Source: Clostridiales bacterium
Lineage (GTDB): Bacteria; Bacillota; Clostridia; Lachnospirales; Lachnospiraceae
DNA length: 64,000 bases
Assembly (NCBI GenBank): GCA_012839295.1
Contig: DUNO01000043.1
Span: 62,001-126,000 of the forward strand
Direction of reading: 5' to 3'
Part shown: positions 8,990-18,019 of the stretch, in pieces
Layout of the letters: each line of letters starts with the position of its first letter
Numbering within the stretch: the first letter of the stretch is position 1
Program-made: the position numbers and the translations under genes
Notes under the pieces: model-generated
Seen by the model: only the letters and a program-made list of their open reading frames with translations
The model's database searches: none
What the model was told of the DNA's origin: nothing

Positions 8990-9964
8990 TTATTTGATTC
9001 CTAAGATTCTGCGCTCCATTTCAATATGCTTCTTTACCATTTCAAAAGCCTGCCCACTGACATGGTTCTCATATTCCGATACGATATAGCCGTCAAACCC
9101 TGCCTCATCAATGATGGGGAGGATCTTATCATAGGGGATGCTCATTTCATTTCCGTCTTCCTTCATGAAATGGAATTTGCCATGGAAATGGAAGCAATAA
9201 GGCATAATCTTCTTTAGCCCTTCAAAATCCGGATTCTTGTTAAAGGTTAAAAATCCGTACATATTAAAGAAGGATGCCATAACCTGGGGATCAGCATTTT
9301 TCTCCAGCAGGAGCTTCTGTGCCTCAGGCATCGGTACATCATCATATTTTAACTGGACCGCATAATCCAACAGCTCTTTATTGGCACCCCGCTCCAGGGC
9401 TCCATAATAACTGTCTACGTTGGGTTTGTCAGCAAAGCAGCCAAAATCCGGTACAAAGCCGATGTATTTTGATCCTGATTTTTCAATAGCCTCAAGATAT
9501 TCCAGCATCTTCGGGGTGCTGGGGGTCTCCGGGTTATGGATTTCAATTCCCACCTTTACATTATAGGCCTCCCCATAGGGGGCAATCCGCACCAGGTTCT
9601 TTGGAGACAGCAGGTATTGGGCACGCATCACCTTACAGCCCATTTTATGGGCACTTTTAATATCCGTAACCGTCCTGGCAAATAGCTCATCATCCGTTAA
9701 GTCCCTGTCAAAGCGCATACCCCGGTCCGTGTTAGCACCGTAAGATACGGGTCTTACCCCGTACTCCGCCGCATACCGGTTGACCTGTCCTAAAAATTCT
9801 TCGCTGATATAAGGATAGGACGGAATCATCTGGGTTGCGACCAGCTCGTAACCGTCAACACCAATTTCTGCACAACGCCGGATACAATCCTCAAAGGTAT
9901 ATTCACCCGACACATACTCTCTGGTAAAACTATACAGGGTGATTCCCAGCTTTACTTTTGTCAT
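8990..9964 (-). CDS. C-glycoside deglycosidase alpha subunit-like TIM barrel (DgpC-type), paralogue 2
   Basis: 324 residues, same fold and length as the paralogue at 6150-7133. All expected metal and catalytic positions are present: E141 and H143 (GIEIHNPETPSTP), D173 (VPDFG), H261 (HFHGKFHF) and E297 (SEYEN). The ribosome site AAAGGAGG precedes the ATG. It follows its beta-like partner by 13 bases. Together with the dehydrogenase upstream it could complete oxidation followed by C-C cleavage of an aromatic C-glucoside. Substrate preference versus the other four pairs cannot be read from the sequence. Confidence 0.78.
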   Translation of the reverse strand: MTKVKLGITLYSFTREYVSGEYTFEDCIRRCAEIGVDGYELVATQMIPSYPYISEEFLGQVNRYAAEYGVRPVSYGANTDRGMRFDRDLTDDELFARTVTDIKSAHKMGCKVMRAQYLLSPKNLVRIAPYGEAYNVKVGIEIHNPETPSTPKMLEYLEAIEKSGSKYIGFVPDFGCFADKPNVDSYYGALERGANKELLDYAVQLKYDDVPMPEAQKLLLEKNADPQVMASFFNMYGFLTFNKNPDFEGLKKIMPYCFHFHGKFHFMKEDGNEMSIPYDKILPIIDEAGFDGYIVSEYENHVSGQAFEMVKKHIEMERRILGIK

Positions 9965-9977
9965 AATGATTCCTCCT

Positions 9978-10418
9978 TTAGTCAGCCAAAGCCATTATTT
10001 TTTGGTCACAGCTATCAATCGGCGTATAACTATGCTCTTCCTTAGCTCCCGGGAGAGGCATGTATGGGCTATGAAGCATTAAGGTCAGCCTGACATCGTG
10101 TTCTCCCGCGGTAAGACCGCCTGGTTTGTGGACCTTGATTGTTGCCGGGGTAATGATATTCCAAAACTCAGAAAATTGGTGCTTCAATTCTACAATGCCA
10201 AATTCCTTCCCATTCAGGCAGAAGGTTATGTCATCCGCATCCGCCTTTTCGCCGTCCACCTCGACAGAAAGCTCATCAATGACGGATAGAAAGTGTCCTC
10301 GATAATATCCTAACCTTACATCAAACTGAAATCCCAGCTTCTGCCCATCCACATAATAATTGCGCAATGTGCCGTCCCTTAGGATATCAGTGAATTTTAA
10401 CTTCATTACCAATCCCAT
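9978..10418 (-). CDS. C-glycoside deglycosidase beta subunit-like protein (DUF6379), paralogue 2
   Basis: 146 residues from ATG 10418, chosen because GAAGGAGGG lies 8 bases upstream; this start (MGLVMKLKF) also matches paralogue 1 (MGFSMRMKI). Family blocks are LRNYYVDGQKLGFQFDVRLG, YYRGHFLS, VEVDGE, FCLNGKEF, KPGGLTAGEHDVRLTL and HSPYMPLPG. It is the predicted small partner of the alpha-like gene 13 bases downstream. Confidence 0.75.
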   Translation of the reverse strand: MGLVMKLKFTDILRDGTLRNYYVDGQKLGFQFDVRLGYYRGHFLSVIDELSVEVDGEKADADDITFCLNGKEFGIVELKHQFSEFWNIITPATIKVHKPGGLTAGEHDVRLTLMLHSPYMPLPGAKEEHSYTPIDSCDQKIMALAD

Positions 10419-10471
10419 GAAAGCGCCCTCCTTCATCTCTATCCATTGCTGTTTCTTGCTGCTATGGCTAT

Positions 10472-11386
10472 TTAGATTACAAACTGCTCCATATATCTCT
10501 TGCTCAGCTTCAGGCTGTTAAGGACTGCCTCCTTAGAGCCTTCAAAGGCTTTATCCTCTACCTCGATGCAGGTATATCCGTCATAGCCGATGTCCGTTAA
10601 AGCGCTGACGTATTTACCCCAGTCTACATCGCCAAGTCCCGGAAGCTTTGGTGACATAAAGCTTAAAGGATATGCCATGATGCCTACGTCATTAAGCTTA
10701 TCGCTGTAAACCTTGATATCCTTATAATGCACATGGAAAATTCTATCCTTAAATTCATAGATGGGCTTAATATAATCGATCATCTGCCATACAAAATGGG
10801 AAGGATCATAGTTTAAGCCGAAGTTTTTGCTCGGGATAAGCTCAAACAGCTGTCTCCAGATGCTTGGTGTCGTTGCCAAATTCTGTCCGCCGGGCCATTG
10901 GTCCCTGCCAAAAAGCATTGGACAATTCTCAATTGCAACCTTAACATTATTCTCTTCTGCCAGCTTAATGATTGGCGGCCAGATCTCCTTGAAAAGCTCA
11001 ATATTTTCTTCCACCGTCTTTGTCTGGTCCCTGCCGATAAAGGTGGTAACCATTCCAATTCCCAGGCGGTTGCTTGCTACGATAAGCTTCTTCAGATGCT
11101 CTATGGCCGCATTTCTTTTCTCCAGGTCCGCATCCATTGCATTTGGATAATATGCCAGGGATGAGATTTCAACCTTCTTCCCTGCACAATAAGCCTTAAT
11201 ATATTCTATTTTCTTATCATCCAGGTCATCCACATTCAGGTGGCTTACACCTGCATAGCGGCGCTCTGCCTTCCCTTGGGGCCAGCAGGCAAGTTCAACG
11301 CAGCCAAAGCCTAATTCGCTGGCAGTGTCAATAACCTCTTCAAATGAACTTTGATCCAAGATCGCACTAACAAACCCTAATTTCAT
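10472..11386 (-). CDS. Sugar phosphate isomerase/epimerase-family TIM barrel
   Basis: 304 residues from ATG 11386 (a GTG at 11407 would add seven residues but has a poor site). It is a canonical xylose-isomerase-like TIM barrel with ELACWPQG near the N-terminus, AIENCPM (metal Glu), YDPSHFVWQ (metal Asp and His), FHVHYKD (His) and CIEVED (last Glu). Unlike the DgpC-type proteins it carries the DPSH signature, so it resembles IolE, hydroxypyruvate-isomerase or ketose 3-epimerase relatives. I infer that it processes a keto-sugar released by C-glycoside cleavage or isomerises an intermediate. It is the first gene of the transcript that continues into beta/alpha pair 2. Confidence 0.75.
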   Translation of the reverse strand: MKLGFVSAILDQSSFEEVIDTASELGFGCVELACWPQGKAERRYAGVSHLNVDDLDDKKIEYIKAYCAGKKVEISSLAYYPNAMDADLEKRNAAIEHLKKLIVASNRLGIGMVTTFIGRDQTKTVEENIELFKEIWPPIIKLAEENNVKVAIENCPMLFGRDQWPGGQNLATTPSIWRQLFELIPSKNFGLNYDPSHFVWQMIDYIKPIYEFKDRIFHVHYKDIKVYSDKLNDVGIMAYPLSFMSPKLPGLGDVDWGKYVSALTDIGYDGYTCIEVEDKAFEGSKEAVLNSLKLSKRYMEQFVI

Positions 11387-11388
11387 AC

Positions 11389-11412
11389 TTACACCCGTGC
11401 CTTTCACTTTTT
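11389..11412 (-). promoter_or_regulatory. Conserved leader motif before TIM-barrel gene
   Basis: On the minus strand GTGAAAGGCACGGGTGTAA lies just before the ATG. Nearly the same string (TTGAAAGGCGCGGGTGTAA) precedes the alpha-like gene at 22890-23864. It may act as an unusual extended ribosome site or a regulator or sRNA target. Confidence 0.4.
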
Positions 11413-11414
11413 GA

Positions 11415-11612
11415 TGACCTATTCAGAAAGTGAATAGGCCTTAATAATTAGTTTGAAAGCGACTTTCTTTCAAACTTTTCCTCCATTTATATGATTGAGT
11501 GATTATTAATTGTTATATTACCAGGCACTCCCTGGAACCCTCCCGTATGCATGTCTATGTGTCTTTCTCCATATCGCATACACAAGCCTGTGAAGAGTTT
11601 CAGGGAGCCTGG
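11415..11612. other. Intergenic region with three inverted repeats
   Basis: Hairpin 1 is CCTATTCA/TGAATAGG (11418-11438). Hairpin 2 is GTTTGAAAG/CTTTCAAAC (11451-11475). Hairpin 3 is a long-range stem CCAGGC-CTCCCTG with CAGGGAGCCTGG (11521-11612). None has a clear T-tract. They lie between a dehydrogenase gene and the following TIM-barrel gene, both on the minus strand, and may be processing or attenuation structures. No coding sequence is seen. Confidence 0.5.
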
Positions 11613-11620
11613 TCTTCCTA

Positions 11621-12736
11621 TTATTTATTTAAGAATACTTCCTTACCGGTACGGTCGGATTCGTAGATAGCTTCCAGAATCTGTGTTACCACAAATGCCT
11701 GCTCCGGCTTTACAAGGGGCTCACCATCATTGATGACCGCATCCAGCCACTGCTTTGCTTCCATGTAGCCAGGCTCTCCTGCGCCGCCTTCAAAATATGC
11801 AATATTTCCTGCAGAAGAGATCTTCTCCTCTGTCAATAGTCCATGATGTCCACGGTTGTAGATCAGCTGATTTACCGGATAGCTCATACCGGATTGTACT
11901 TCAGCACCGGCCTTGGTACCGCACAGGGTTGTGGAGGCTTCCTTGGACTCGGATACATTGAGGGCCCAGGAGGCTTCCAGATAGATTGCTGCACCGTTCT
12001 CCATCTTAATCATACCAAAGGCAGAATCCTCTACCTCATAGGTCTTGGGATCCCAAGGCCCAAACATATTGCCTTCCGTAGCCTGGGGTAAGCTGCCCAG
12101 CTTATAGAATACGGAGCCGGTTACGCTGACAGGCTTGTAATTGTCCATCATCCATAGGGTAATATCGAGTGCATGGGTGCCGATATCAATCAGCGGCCCG
12201 CCGCCCTGTAACGCCTTGTTGGGGAATACGCCCCAGGTAGGAACTGCCCTTCTTCTTACGGCATGTGCCTTGGCATAGTAGATATCACCTAACTCACCTG
12301 CCTCACAAGCCTTGTGGAGGGATTGGATCTCATCCCTGAACCTGTTCTGGTAGCCAATGGTGAATTTCTTTCCGCTCTTTTTCCAAGCTTCGATCATCTT
12401 CCTGGCATCCTCTGAGTTATGTGCCATGGGCTTCTCGCATAATACATGCTTGCCTGCCTCAAAAGCGGCTACAGTAGCCGGACAGTGAACCACGTTCGGT
12501 GTCAGCACATGGATTATATCCAGATCCTTATCCTTATACATCTCAAGGTAATCCGTATACACCTTTGCATCTGCTGTTCCATATTCCTTTGCTGCCTTTT
12601 CAGCTCTTTCCGGAACAATGTCACAGAATGCTGTCATCACGCATTTGTCTGCCAATTTCTTGAGTGCCGGCATATGCTTGTTATTAGCAATACCTCCGCA
12701 ACCTACAATACCGATCTGTAATTTGCCGTCCTTCAT
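11621..12736 (-). CDS. Gfo/Idh/MocA-family oxidoreductase, DgpA-type C-glycoside 3-dehydrogenase candidate
   Basis: 371 residues. The N-terminal Rossmann fold carries GIVGCGGIANNKHMPAL; the family catalytic Lys is in EKPMAH (about residue 98), followed by IGYQNRFR and the GGGPLIDIGTHALD block with the Asp/His pair. It is roughly three-quarters identical by eye to the gene at 26957-28054, which sits directly before a beta/alpha pair exactly as dgpA does before dgpBC. The expected role is NAD-dependent oxidation of the sugar C3 hydroxyl, which activates the C-glycosidic bond for cleavage. It has a strong AGGAGG site. Confidence 0.78.
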   Translation of the reverse strand: MKDGKLQIGIVGCGGIANNKHMPALKKLADKCVMTAFCDIVPERAEKAAKEYGTADAKVYTDYLEMYKDKDLDIIHVLTPNVVHCPATVAAFEAGKHVLCEKPMAHNSEDARKMIEAWKKSGKKFTIGYQNRFRDEIQSLHKACEAGELGDIYYAKAHAVRRRAVPTWGVFPNKALQGGGPLIDIGTHALDITLWMMDNYKPVSVTGSVFYKLGSLPQATEGNMFGPWDPKTYEVEDSAFGMIKMENGAAIYLEASWALNVSESKEASTTLCGTKAGAEVQSGMSYPVNQLIYNRGHHGLLTEEKISSAGNIAYFEGGAGEPGYMEAKQWLDAVINDGEPLVKPEQAFVVTQILEAIYESDRTGKEVFLNK

Positions 12737-12938
12737 AAAACTTTACCTCCTGATAATATCTTATTATTTTTAAATGATACTTTAAATGATACAAAGCTAT
12801 GCTGTTTTCGACTGCCTATATTTTTTTAACTGGTTTATTCCTATTTCTATTTTAGTTCAAATCTGCGATCTGTACATTTGATTATTTACACTTATATCGT
12901 GATGCTTTTTGTCCAGTTTCTCAGAGACGCACAGAAAA

Positions 12939-12966
12939 AAGACAAATTTTCATATATAATTTATGT
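12939..12966. promoter_or_regulatory. Motif shared upstream of both DgpA-type genes
   Basis: AAGACAA, ten bases, ATAATTTATGT. The same two blocks, seven bases apart, occur at 28203-28227 upstream of the second DgpA-type gene. The surrounding 12737-12994 stretch has no gene and contains a 12-bp direct repeat TTTAAATGATAC at 12769-12792. It is a candidate binding site for one of the AraC/GH39-like regulators. Confidence 0.35.
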
Positions 12967-12994
12967 GCTTTTGTAATTCAAATGCCTTCCATGC

Positions 12995-14041
12995 CTACTC
13001 AAACTGGATTGCCGTATTTGTCTCAGCTGATTTCCTCACAGCGTCCATAAGCCTTAATACCCTTCTCACCTCATCAGGTTTAATGGCCAGCTCCTCCTTC
13101 CCATTCAGGGCATTATAGTAATTCTTGAAGAATTCCATATGGGAGGTTTCTACCTTAGGCAGCTCTTCCTCATATAAGAGGCCCGGTGCCGGAGGTCCAA
13201 AGGACCTGGTTGGGCCGGAGGCGGTCATGGTGATCTTGCCCGGCACGTTTTCCAGAAGGTGCTTCGTCCTTACGATCCTGCCCTTGCCTTCAAAGCCTTC
13301 AATAAACGCACTTCCCTTCTTGCCGCCGATGAACCATTCCCTGGTAGGGTTTAAGTAATAGGTTCCCAATTCAATCTCAGCTGTTACCTTATTTTTAAAC
13401 TTAAGAATAATTTTAAAGTAATCATCCACTTCCTTATTAATGACATTCTGCACATCAGCAAAAACCGTAGCAATCTCACTGTCCACCATGTTCAGCATCT
13501 GGTCAATCAAATGAACTCCCCAGTCATACAGCATTCCGCCGCCCATTTCTTTATAAATGTGCCAGTCATGCATATTGCCGTTAACACCATAAAGCTGGGA
13601 TTTAATAAGATACATATCCCCTACTGCCCGGCTGTCATATACCTCCTTCATAATACGGTAGTCCTTGTCCCATCTGCGCTGGTGATGGATTGTAAATAAG
13701 ACATTGTATTCCTTGGCCGCCTTTACCATCTCATCAAATTCCCCAACCGACATGGCCGCCGGCTTCTCACAGATAATATTTTTGCCAGCCCTTGCCGCAT
13801 CTACTGTCACTTCCTTATGCAGCGGGTTTGGTACCGATATTATCACCGTATTAATCTCCTCTACCTTCAGCAGATCATGGTAGTCCGCGAAGGTAAGCAC
13901 CCCGGGCTTCGCATCCTCAAGCTGCTGGGGGTTCGTATCACACACCGCTATAATCTGTGCTCCCTCATATTTCTCCAGTAGGTTCTCATGCTCATGGCCC
14001 ATGAAACCATATCCGATAATACCAAGTTTAATCTTTGTCAT
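12995..14041 (-). CDS. Gfo/Idh/MocA-family oxidoreductase
   Basis: 348 residues with Rossmann motif GIIGYGFMGHEH, ICEKPAAMS (catalytic Lys), a HHQRRWDKDY block and MLYDWGVHLIDQ with the Asp/His pair. It is only distantly related to the other two dehydrogenases of the window. It begins 8 bases after the end of the degenerate alpha-like gene, so it is part of the operon that starts at 15262. It may oxidise a different glycoside or re-reduce the released 3-keto sugar. Confidence 0.75.
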   Translation of the reverse strand: MTKIKLGIIGYGFMGHEHENLLEKYEGAQIIAVCDTNPQQLEDAKPGVLTFADYHDLLKVEEINTVIISVPNPLHKEVTVDAARAGKNIICEKPAAMSVGEFDEMVKAAKEYNVLFTIHHQRRWDKDYRIMKEVYDSRAVGDMYLIKSQLYGVNGNMHDWHIYKEMGGGMLYDWGVHLIDQMLNMVDSEIATVFADVQNVINKEVDDYFKIILKFKNKVTAEIELGTYYLNPTREWFIGGKKGSAFIEGFEGKGRIVRTKHLLENVPGKITMTASGPTRSFGPPAPGLLYEEELPKVETSHMEFFKNYYNALNGKEELAIKPDEVRRVLRLMDAVRKSAETNTAIQFE

Positions 14042-14049
14042 ATTACCAC

Positions 14050-14829
14050 CTATCCCTTTCTTATTCTTTCTATTTTCTTCTTATTGTTTTCCAGAACACG
14101 GCTACAGCTCTTTACAAACTGTTCCGCCTGCCTCTGTGCATCCGGGGAGGCTTTCCTTCCATTCCTGCACAAAAGATATCCAGGATACCCCGCCTCTGCC
14201 GCTCCTTTGATTATGTCCTGGTTTTTCAGAACCACTTCAGGACGGATATAGATACCAAAGGACATATTCCACAGTGCCCCGGTATCAGCTGCCGGAAGCA
14301 TCAACAGATCCATATCCAGCACAAGGCCAGCCCGTCCTTCTCCCTCACCTTGAATGATCCGGATAAATTCCCTGACATCCCCTTCGTCATGATCCCCAGG
14401 CTCCAGGTCTTCTATTTCAACTGCCAGCTTCATATCCAAATCCCGGCATAAGGTAAGCATTTTTTGAAAAATCCCCGGGGTTATGTCCCTGGAGGTCTTG
14501 ATTAAGGAAAAACCAGCCTTCTTTGCATAAATTAAATTTTTCATCATGGTCTTTTGTATCTCATTTTCCGATAACTCCCTTCCGGTAATGGCGCCGGTAT
14601 CAAGATAAACATTCCAGCAAAAGGGTTCCATATGGTATTTCCCTAAAACTTCCCTGACCAGCCCTACCTCCTCATCGGAAACCTCCGGATGGGAAGACAG
14701 CATCTGGGCCGGCGTAAATTCAATTCCCCGGTAACCCAGCTTCGCGGCTCTTTGGACCAGTTCCCCAAAGGATGCCCTCCGGGCTATAAAATCATCCGAA
14801 AAATTATCCATGCATAATCCAAGCTTCAT
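14050..14829 (-). CDS. Shortened, degenerate DgpC-like TIM barrel (probable pseudoenzyme), paralogue 3
   Basis: 259 residues from ATG 14829 (a GTG four codons earlier abuts the ribosome site). It aligns with the about 325-residue alpha-like proteins but lacks about 65 residues. Two metal positions remain: E138 in VEIED and D172 in VLDMD. The neighbouring His is Glu (E140), the HGKFH block is absent and replaced by GIYIRPE, and the final SEYE is LCRN (R222). With three of five key positions lost, catalysis of the usual reaction is unlikely. It nevertheless starts within about 20 bases of an intact-looking beta-like gene and has no stop or frameshift, which suggests a retained structural or regulatory role. 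Confidence 0.65.
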   Translation of the reverse strand: MKLGLCMDNFSDDFIARRASFGELVQRAAKLGYRGIEFTPAQMLSSHPEVSDEEVGLVREVLGKYHMEPFCWNVYLDTGAITGRELSENEIQKTMMKNLIYAKKAGFSLIKTSRDITPGIFQKMLTLCRDLDMKLAVEIEDLEPGDHDEGDVREFIRIIQGEGEGRAGLVLDMDLLMLPAADTGALWNMSFGIYIRPEVVLKNQDIIKGAAEAGYPGYLLCRNGRKASPDAQRQAEQFVKSCSRVLENNKKKIERIRKG

Positions 14830-14845
14830 GCCATGCTTCACCCCT

Positions 14846-15262
14846 TTATTCTGCCATCAAGGTTCTTGTTATGGTATTTGTTACGCTCCGGTACCCGTCA
14901 GGCTGCCTTCCATACGGAATCCGGTGCTGCAGGGTTATGGCCACCTCGTGGAAGCCCTTTGTAATCCCGCCCTTTTTGATCACCGTAAGAGTTGCATCCT
15001 CCAAAACATACCAATACTCTTTATAGAAAGCCCTGAGCTCTTCCATCAGAAACCGCTTCCCATTCAGAGTAAAAAAGATGTCCTCCTGGCTTAAAACCTC
15101 CCGGTCTATGGCTACCTCCAGTTTTTCTATGCAGCTCAAATACGTCCCCCGCCAAAAGGGATAACGTATCTTAAATTCATATCCCAATATAATTCCCTCT
15201 ACCATATAATTTGTTATGGTCTGCTCTTCCAGCAAGAGCTGATCGAATTCCTGAACCTGCAT
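14846..15262 (-). CDS. C-glycoside deglycosidase beta subunit-like protein (DUF6379), paralogue 3
   Basis: 138 residues. Family features are ITNYMVEGIILGYEFKIRY, FWRGTYLSCIEKLEV, FTLNGKRF, EYWYVLEDATLTVIKKGGIT and GFHEVAITLQHRIPYG. It is most like paralogue 4 at 23960-24376 (shared SCIE, KEYW and HRVPY/HRIPY blocks). It is the first gene of an operon that continues into the degenerate alpha-like gene and a Gfo/Idh dehydrogenase. Confidence 0.7.
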   Translation of the reverse strand: MQVQEFDQLLLEEQTITNYMVEGIILGYEFKIRYPFWRGTYLSCIEKLEVAIDREVLSQEDIFFTLNGKRFLMEELRAFYKEYWYVLEDATLTVIKKGGITKGFHEVAITLQHRIPYGRQPDGYRSVTNTITRTLMAE

Positions 15263-15472
15263 TTTCCTAACTCCACTCTAATCTACGTCACTTCCTGCCT
15301 TTATCATATACCCGCCGGTTCCAATCATCATCCCCAAATTTGATGAATATATATCAATATTTTACCTACTTTTTAACCTCATCCCTCTCCACGCAAAGAA
15401 AGGACAAAAAACAATATACATTTTCTGTCCTTAATCTCTTTATACCTTTAAATCCCACAGCCTCCCCCAATT

Positions 15473-17890
15473 TTAATACTGATACACAATCTGAAGCAGC
15501 TGTATCTCATTCGGTTCCAAAATCGTCTCCAAATTCAGCAAGCCCTCCTTCGCAACGCTGGTCTTCATGAAAATCCTGGGCGTGCATACCTTCTTCAAAT
15601 AATCAATATCCTTTTGGTTCATGTGCTCATAAAAATCCATATTCATCCACTCATCCTGGACGCTTCCATGCTCCTTGTTAATGGTGTGGATAATCACCCG
15701 GTAGGTCCCGTTCTTCACATTGTTAATCTGGAAATTAAGCTTAACCCTCTCATTATCAACAAACATGCGGTGCTGCTTCCTGATATCCAGCTCATCCTCC
15801 GCCTTCATATAATATTGATAATTAAAGTGCTTATAATTATGGCAGGCAATATAATAATCATAATGCCCGTTGGTCGTAACCATGCAGTTCTCGTCCTTCC
15901 TCAGCAGCAGTTCCCCCATCTGGTTCAGGAAGTCCAGGGCATAAAAGGCAGGTTTTCTGATTCCGTCCTTACTAATCAGGCCTCCTCCCCCGTTCAGCAG
16001 GGACTTGCTGTCATAGAAATCCCCAAAGCTGTCAGAGCCTACCCAATATCCCATGACATCAGCCAGCCCAATGCTTTCAATCACATTTTTCATGATGTAG
16101 GCGCCCTTAAAGCAGCTGTCATTCATGGAATTTCTCTGGGATACGGTCACATTCCATTCCGTAACATGGATCTCCTGTACGGAAAATTTTATCTCCTCCA
16201 ATACCTGTCTGGCCATAACCAGCTGGTTCTTTACAAACTTACTGTCCGTGGAGTGCTTGGTAAACTTCTCCCCTTCCTCGTCCCCGGGAACATAAGGGTA
16301 CAGATAAAAGGACAGAAAATCCGGATGGTTCTTACGTTTTCCCCAGGACTCAAGGATCTCATAGAAATTCTTCATGCCAAAGCGGACCGACAGTCCGGCT
16401 CCGCCAAACTTAATCTTATGAGAAAAGGACTTGATAATATCATAGGTCATATCAAATAATTCATAGTAGAAGGAAGCACTTTTATTATCCTCTTCATCCT
16501 TCCAGAATTCAAAAACCCAGGTTTCTACCTCCTTGATCCCATACCGGTTCATCACATAGGACATAAATGCCGGCATGAACCTTTTAAACTCTGCCTTATT
16601 TTCAAAGCCCACGCTGCTCTTCTCATTAATCAGCATGTTATTCACGGATCTTAACAGCTTTCTGGGCTTTAAGCCGATTTCCAGGTAGGGCTTCATCTGA
16701 TTGGCCACCAGAAAATCGAAAACCCTGCTTATAATGTCAAAATTATAATCACCCTCCGGGTTATTGATATCAATGTACATATCCTTGCCCCAGATATCCC
16801 AAAACCGGATATAGGTAAAATGCAGGTCATTTTTCAATATCAGTATATGCTCCTGAATGTCTGAACGCAGCAAGGAGGCGGCTTCGCCGATATTAACCAT
16901 CCTGTTCCAGTTCTGCTGGTAGGCCTCCCCTTTAGCAGAATCTACAATGATATAATGATCCCCCTGCTCCGCCACCACCTCCGGCTTGACCGGATTCCTG
17001 TCGTAAAATTCATGGATTCTCTTTTCAATGAGCTTCTTCTTGCTCTCCGATACATCCTTTGCCTTTTTCTTAAGCTTGTCCTTCTTCTTTGCCTGGTACT
17101 GGGAGGGCGTCGTATGATAGGCCTCCTTAAAGGCCTTATTAAAGGCAGCCGTATTGGCAAAGCCGTTATCCAGGGCAATCCTGGTAATGGAATGGTCGGA
17201 GTACAAAAGCTCCTCCATTGCGTGATGGAGCCGCTCATTGTTTAAATAATCAACAAAGCTCATCCCTAATTGCTTTTTAATATACTTGGAAAGGTAGGAG
17301 TTGGATAAATAGAGCTTATCCGCAAGGTCATTTAAGCTGATGGGGCGGTTATAATTCGCCCTCATATAGTTGACAATATCATTTAACCGGTTATCCAGCC
17401 GTTCCTTTTTCTCGGAGTTAAACCTCTTATCCTCCACATTAATCAAAAAGTTGCTGTTGATAATATGGAGCAGCTCATAATAAAGGCTGTTCAGGTATAC
17501 GATTCCCCTGCTTTTCTTATCAAAATACTGGTTGAGGATTTGCTTTATTATCCTCCTGACATCCATGTAGGCTTCATTTTTATCAATTACAGAATTACAC
17601 CAGATTAAAATAAAATTATTCTGGAGCAGGATGCTCAACATCTGGTAGTTGATATGGAAGCAGCTGATTAAAACCTCTCCCTCCGAGCTGTAGCCATGCT
17701 TTTTATTGGCATTAATGATGATAAAATCATCCTGCTGCATTGAAAAGGTTTCATCCCCTACCGTCAGACTTACCGAGCCCTCCACTACATAAAACAGCTC
17801 AATGTCCTGGTGGAAATGAAGCGGTTCATAGGTATGGATATAAAAATCAAAATCCATGATCTCCCCATTTTTTAAGATAAAATCCTGCAT
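15473..17890 (-). CDS. AraC-family transcriptional regulator with GH39-like sensor domain
   Basis: 805 residues. There is an N-terminal cupin (EPLHFHQDIELFYVVEG, about 22-70), an AraC HTH pair at about 165-266 (ending TTPSQYQAKKK), a lysine-rich linker at 268-290, and a GH39-like barrel to the end. The acid/base position after FEFW reads KDE (D465 in place of Glu), while the second Glu remains in VTEWN (E578). Normal catalysis is doubtful; a sugar-sensing role is more likely. The gene sits in the middle of the C-glycoside island between two blocks of catabolic genes and has its own promoter at 17936-17964. It is a strong candidate for the local activator. Confidence 0.85.
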   Translation of the reverse strand: MQDFILKNGEIMDFDFYIHTYEPLHFHQDIELFYVVEGSVSLTVGDETFSMQQDDFIIINANKKHGYSSEGEVLISCFHINYQMLSILLQNNFILIWCNSVIDKNEAYMDVRRIIKQILNQYFDKKSRGIVYLNSLYYELLHIINSNFLINVEDKRFNSEKKERLDNRLNDIVNYMRANYNRPISLNDLADKLYLSNSYLSKYIKKQLGMSFVDYLNNERLHHAMEELLYSDHSITRIALDNGFANTAAFNKAFKEAYHTTPSQYQAKKKDKLKKKAKDVSESKKKLIEKRIHEFYDRNPVKPEVVAEQGDHYIIVDSAKGEAYQQNWNRMVNIGEAASLLRSDIQEHILILKNDLHFTYIRFWDIWGKDMYIDINNPEGDYNFDIISRVFDFLVANQMKPYLEIGLKPRKLLRSVNNMLINEKSSVGFENKAEFKRFMPAFMSYVMNRYGIKEVETWVFEFWKDEEDNKSASFYYELFDMTYDIIKSFSHKIKFGGAGLSVRFGMKNFYEILESWGKRKNHPDFLSFYLYPYVPGDEEGEKFTKHSTDSKFVKNQLVMARQVLEEIKFSVQEIHVTEWNVTVSQRNSMNDSCFKGAYIMKNVIESIGLADVMGYWVGSDSFGDFYDSKSLLNGGGGLISKDGIRKPAFYALDFLNQMGELLLRKDENCMVTTNGHYDYYIACHNYKHFNYQYYMKAEDELDIRKQHRMFVDNERVKLNFQINNVKNGTYRVIIHTINKEHGSVQDEWMNMDFYEHMNQKDIDYLKKVCTPRIFMKTSVAKEGLLNLETILEPNEIQLLQIVYQY

Positions 17891-17935
17891 CGCTTCCTGC
17901 CTTTCTGTGTAATTTCTGTAGCTATCAATGCTTCT

Positions 17936-17964
17936 ATTATACCAGTCTTGTTATGAAGCTACAA
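17936..17964 (-). promoter_or_regulatory. Sigma-A promoter of the AraC/GH39-like gene
   Basis: On the minus strand TTGTAG, 17 bases, TATAAT, about 45 bases before the gene start. Confidence 0.7.
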
Positions 17965-18019
17965 GCAAAGCGGAAATAATCCTATGCTATTTTTTGTCCT
18001 GTCAGCCACCAGCCACCTC

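Noticed and set aside
15614-16459. Long plus-strand open frame (281 codons)
   Set aside because: It lies wholly antisense to the AraC/GH39-like gene, has a hydrophobic His/Ile-rich composition typical of antisense frames and no ribosome site.
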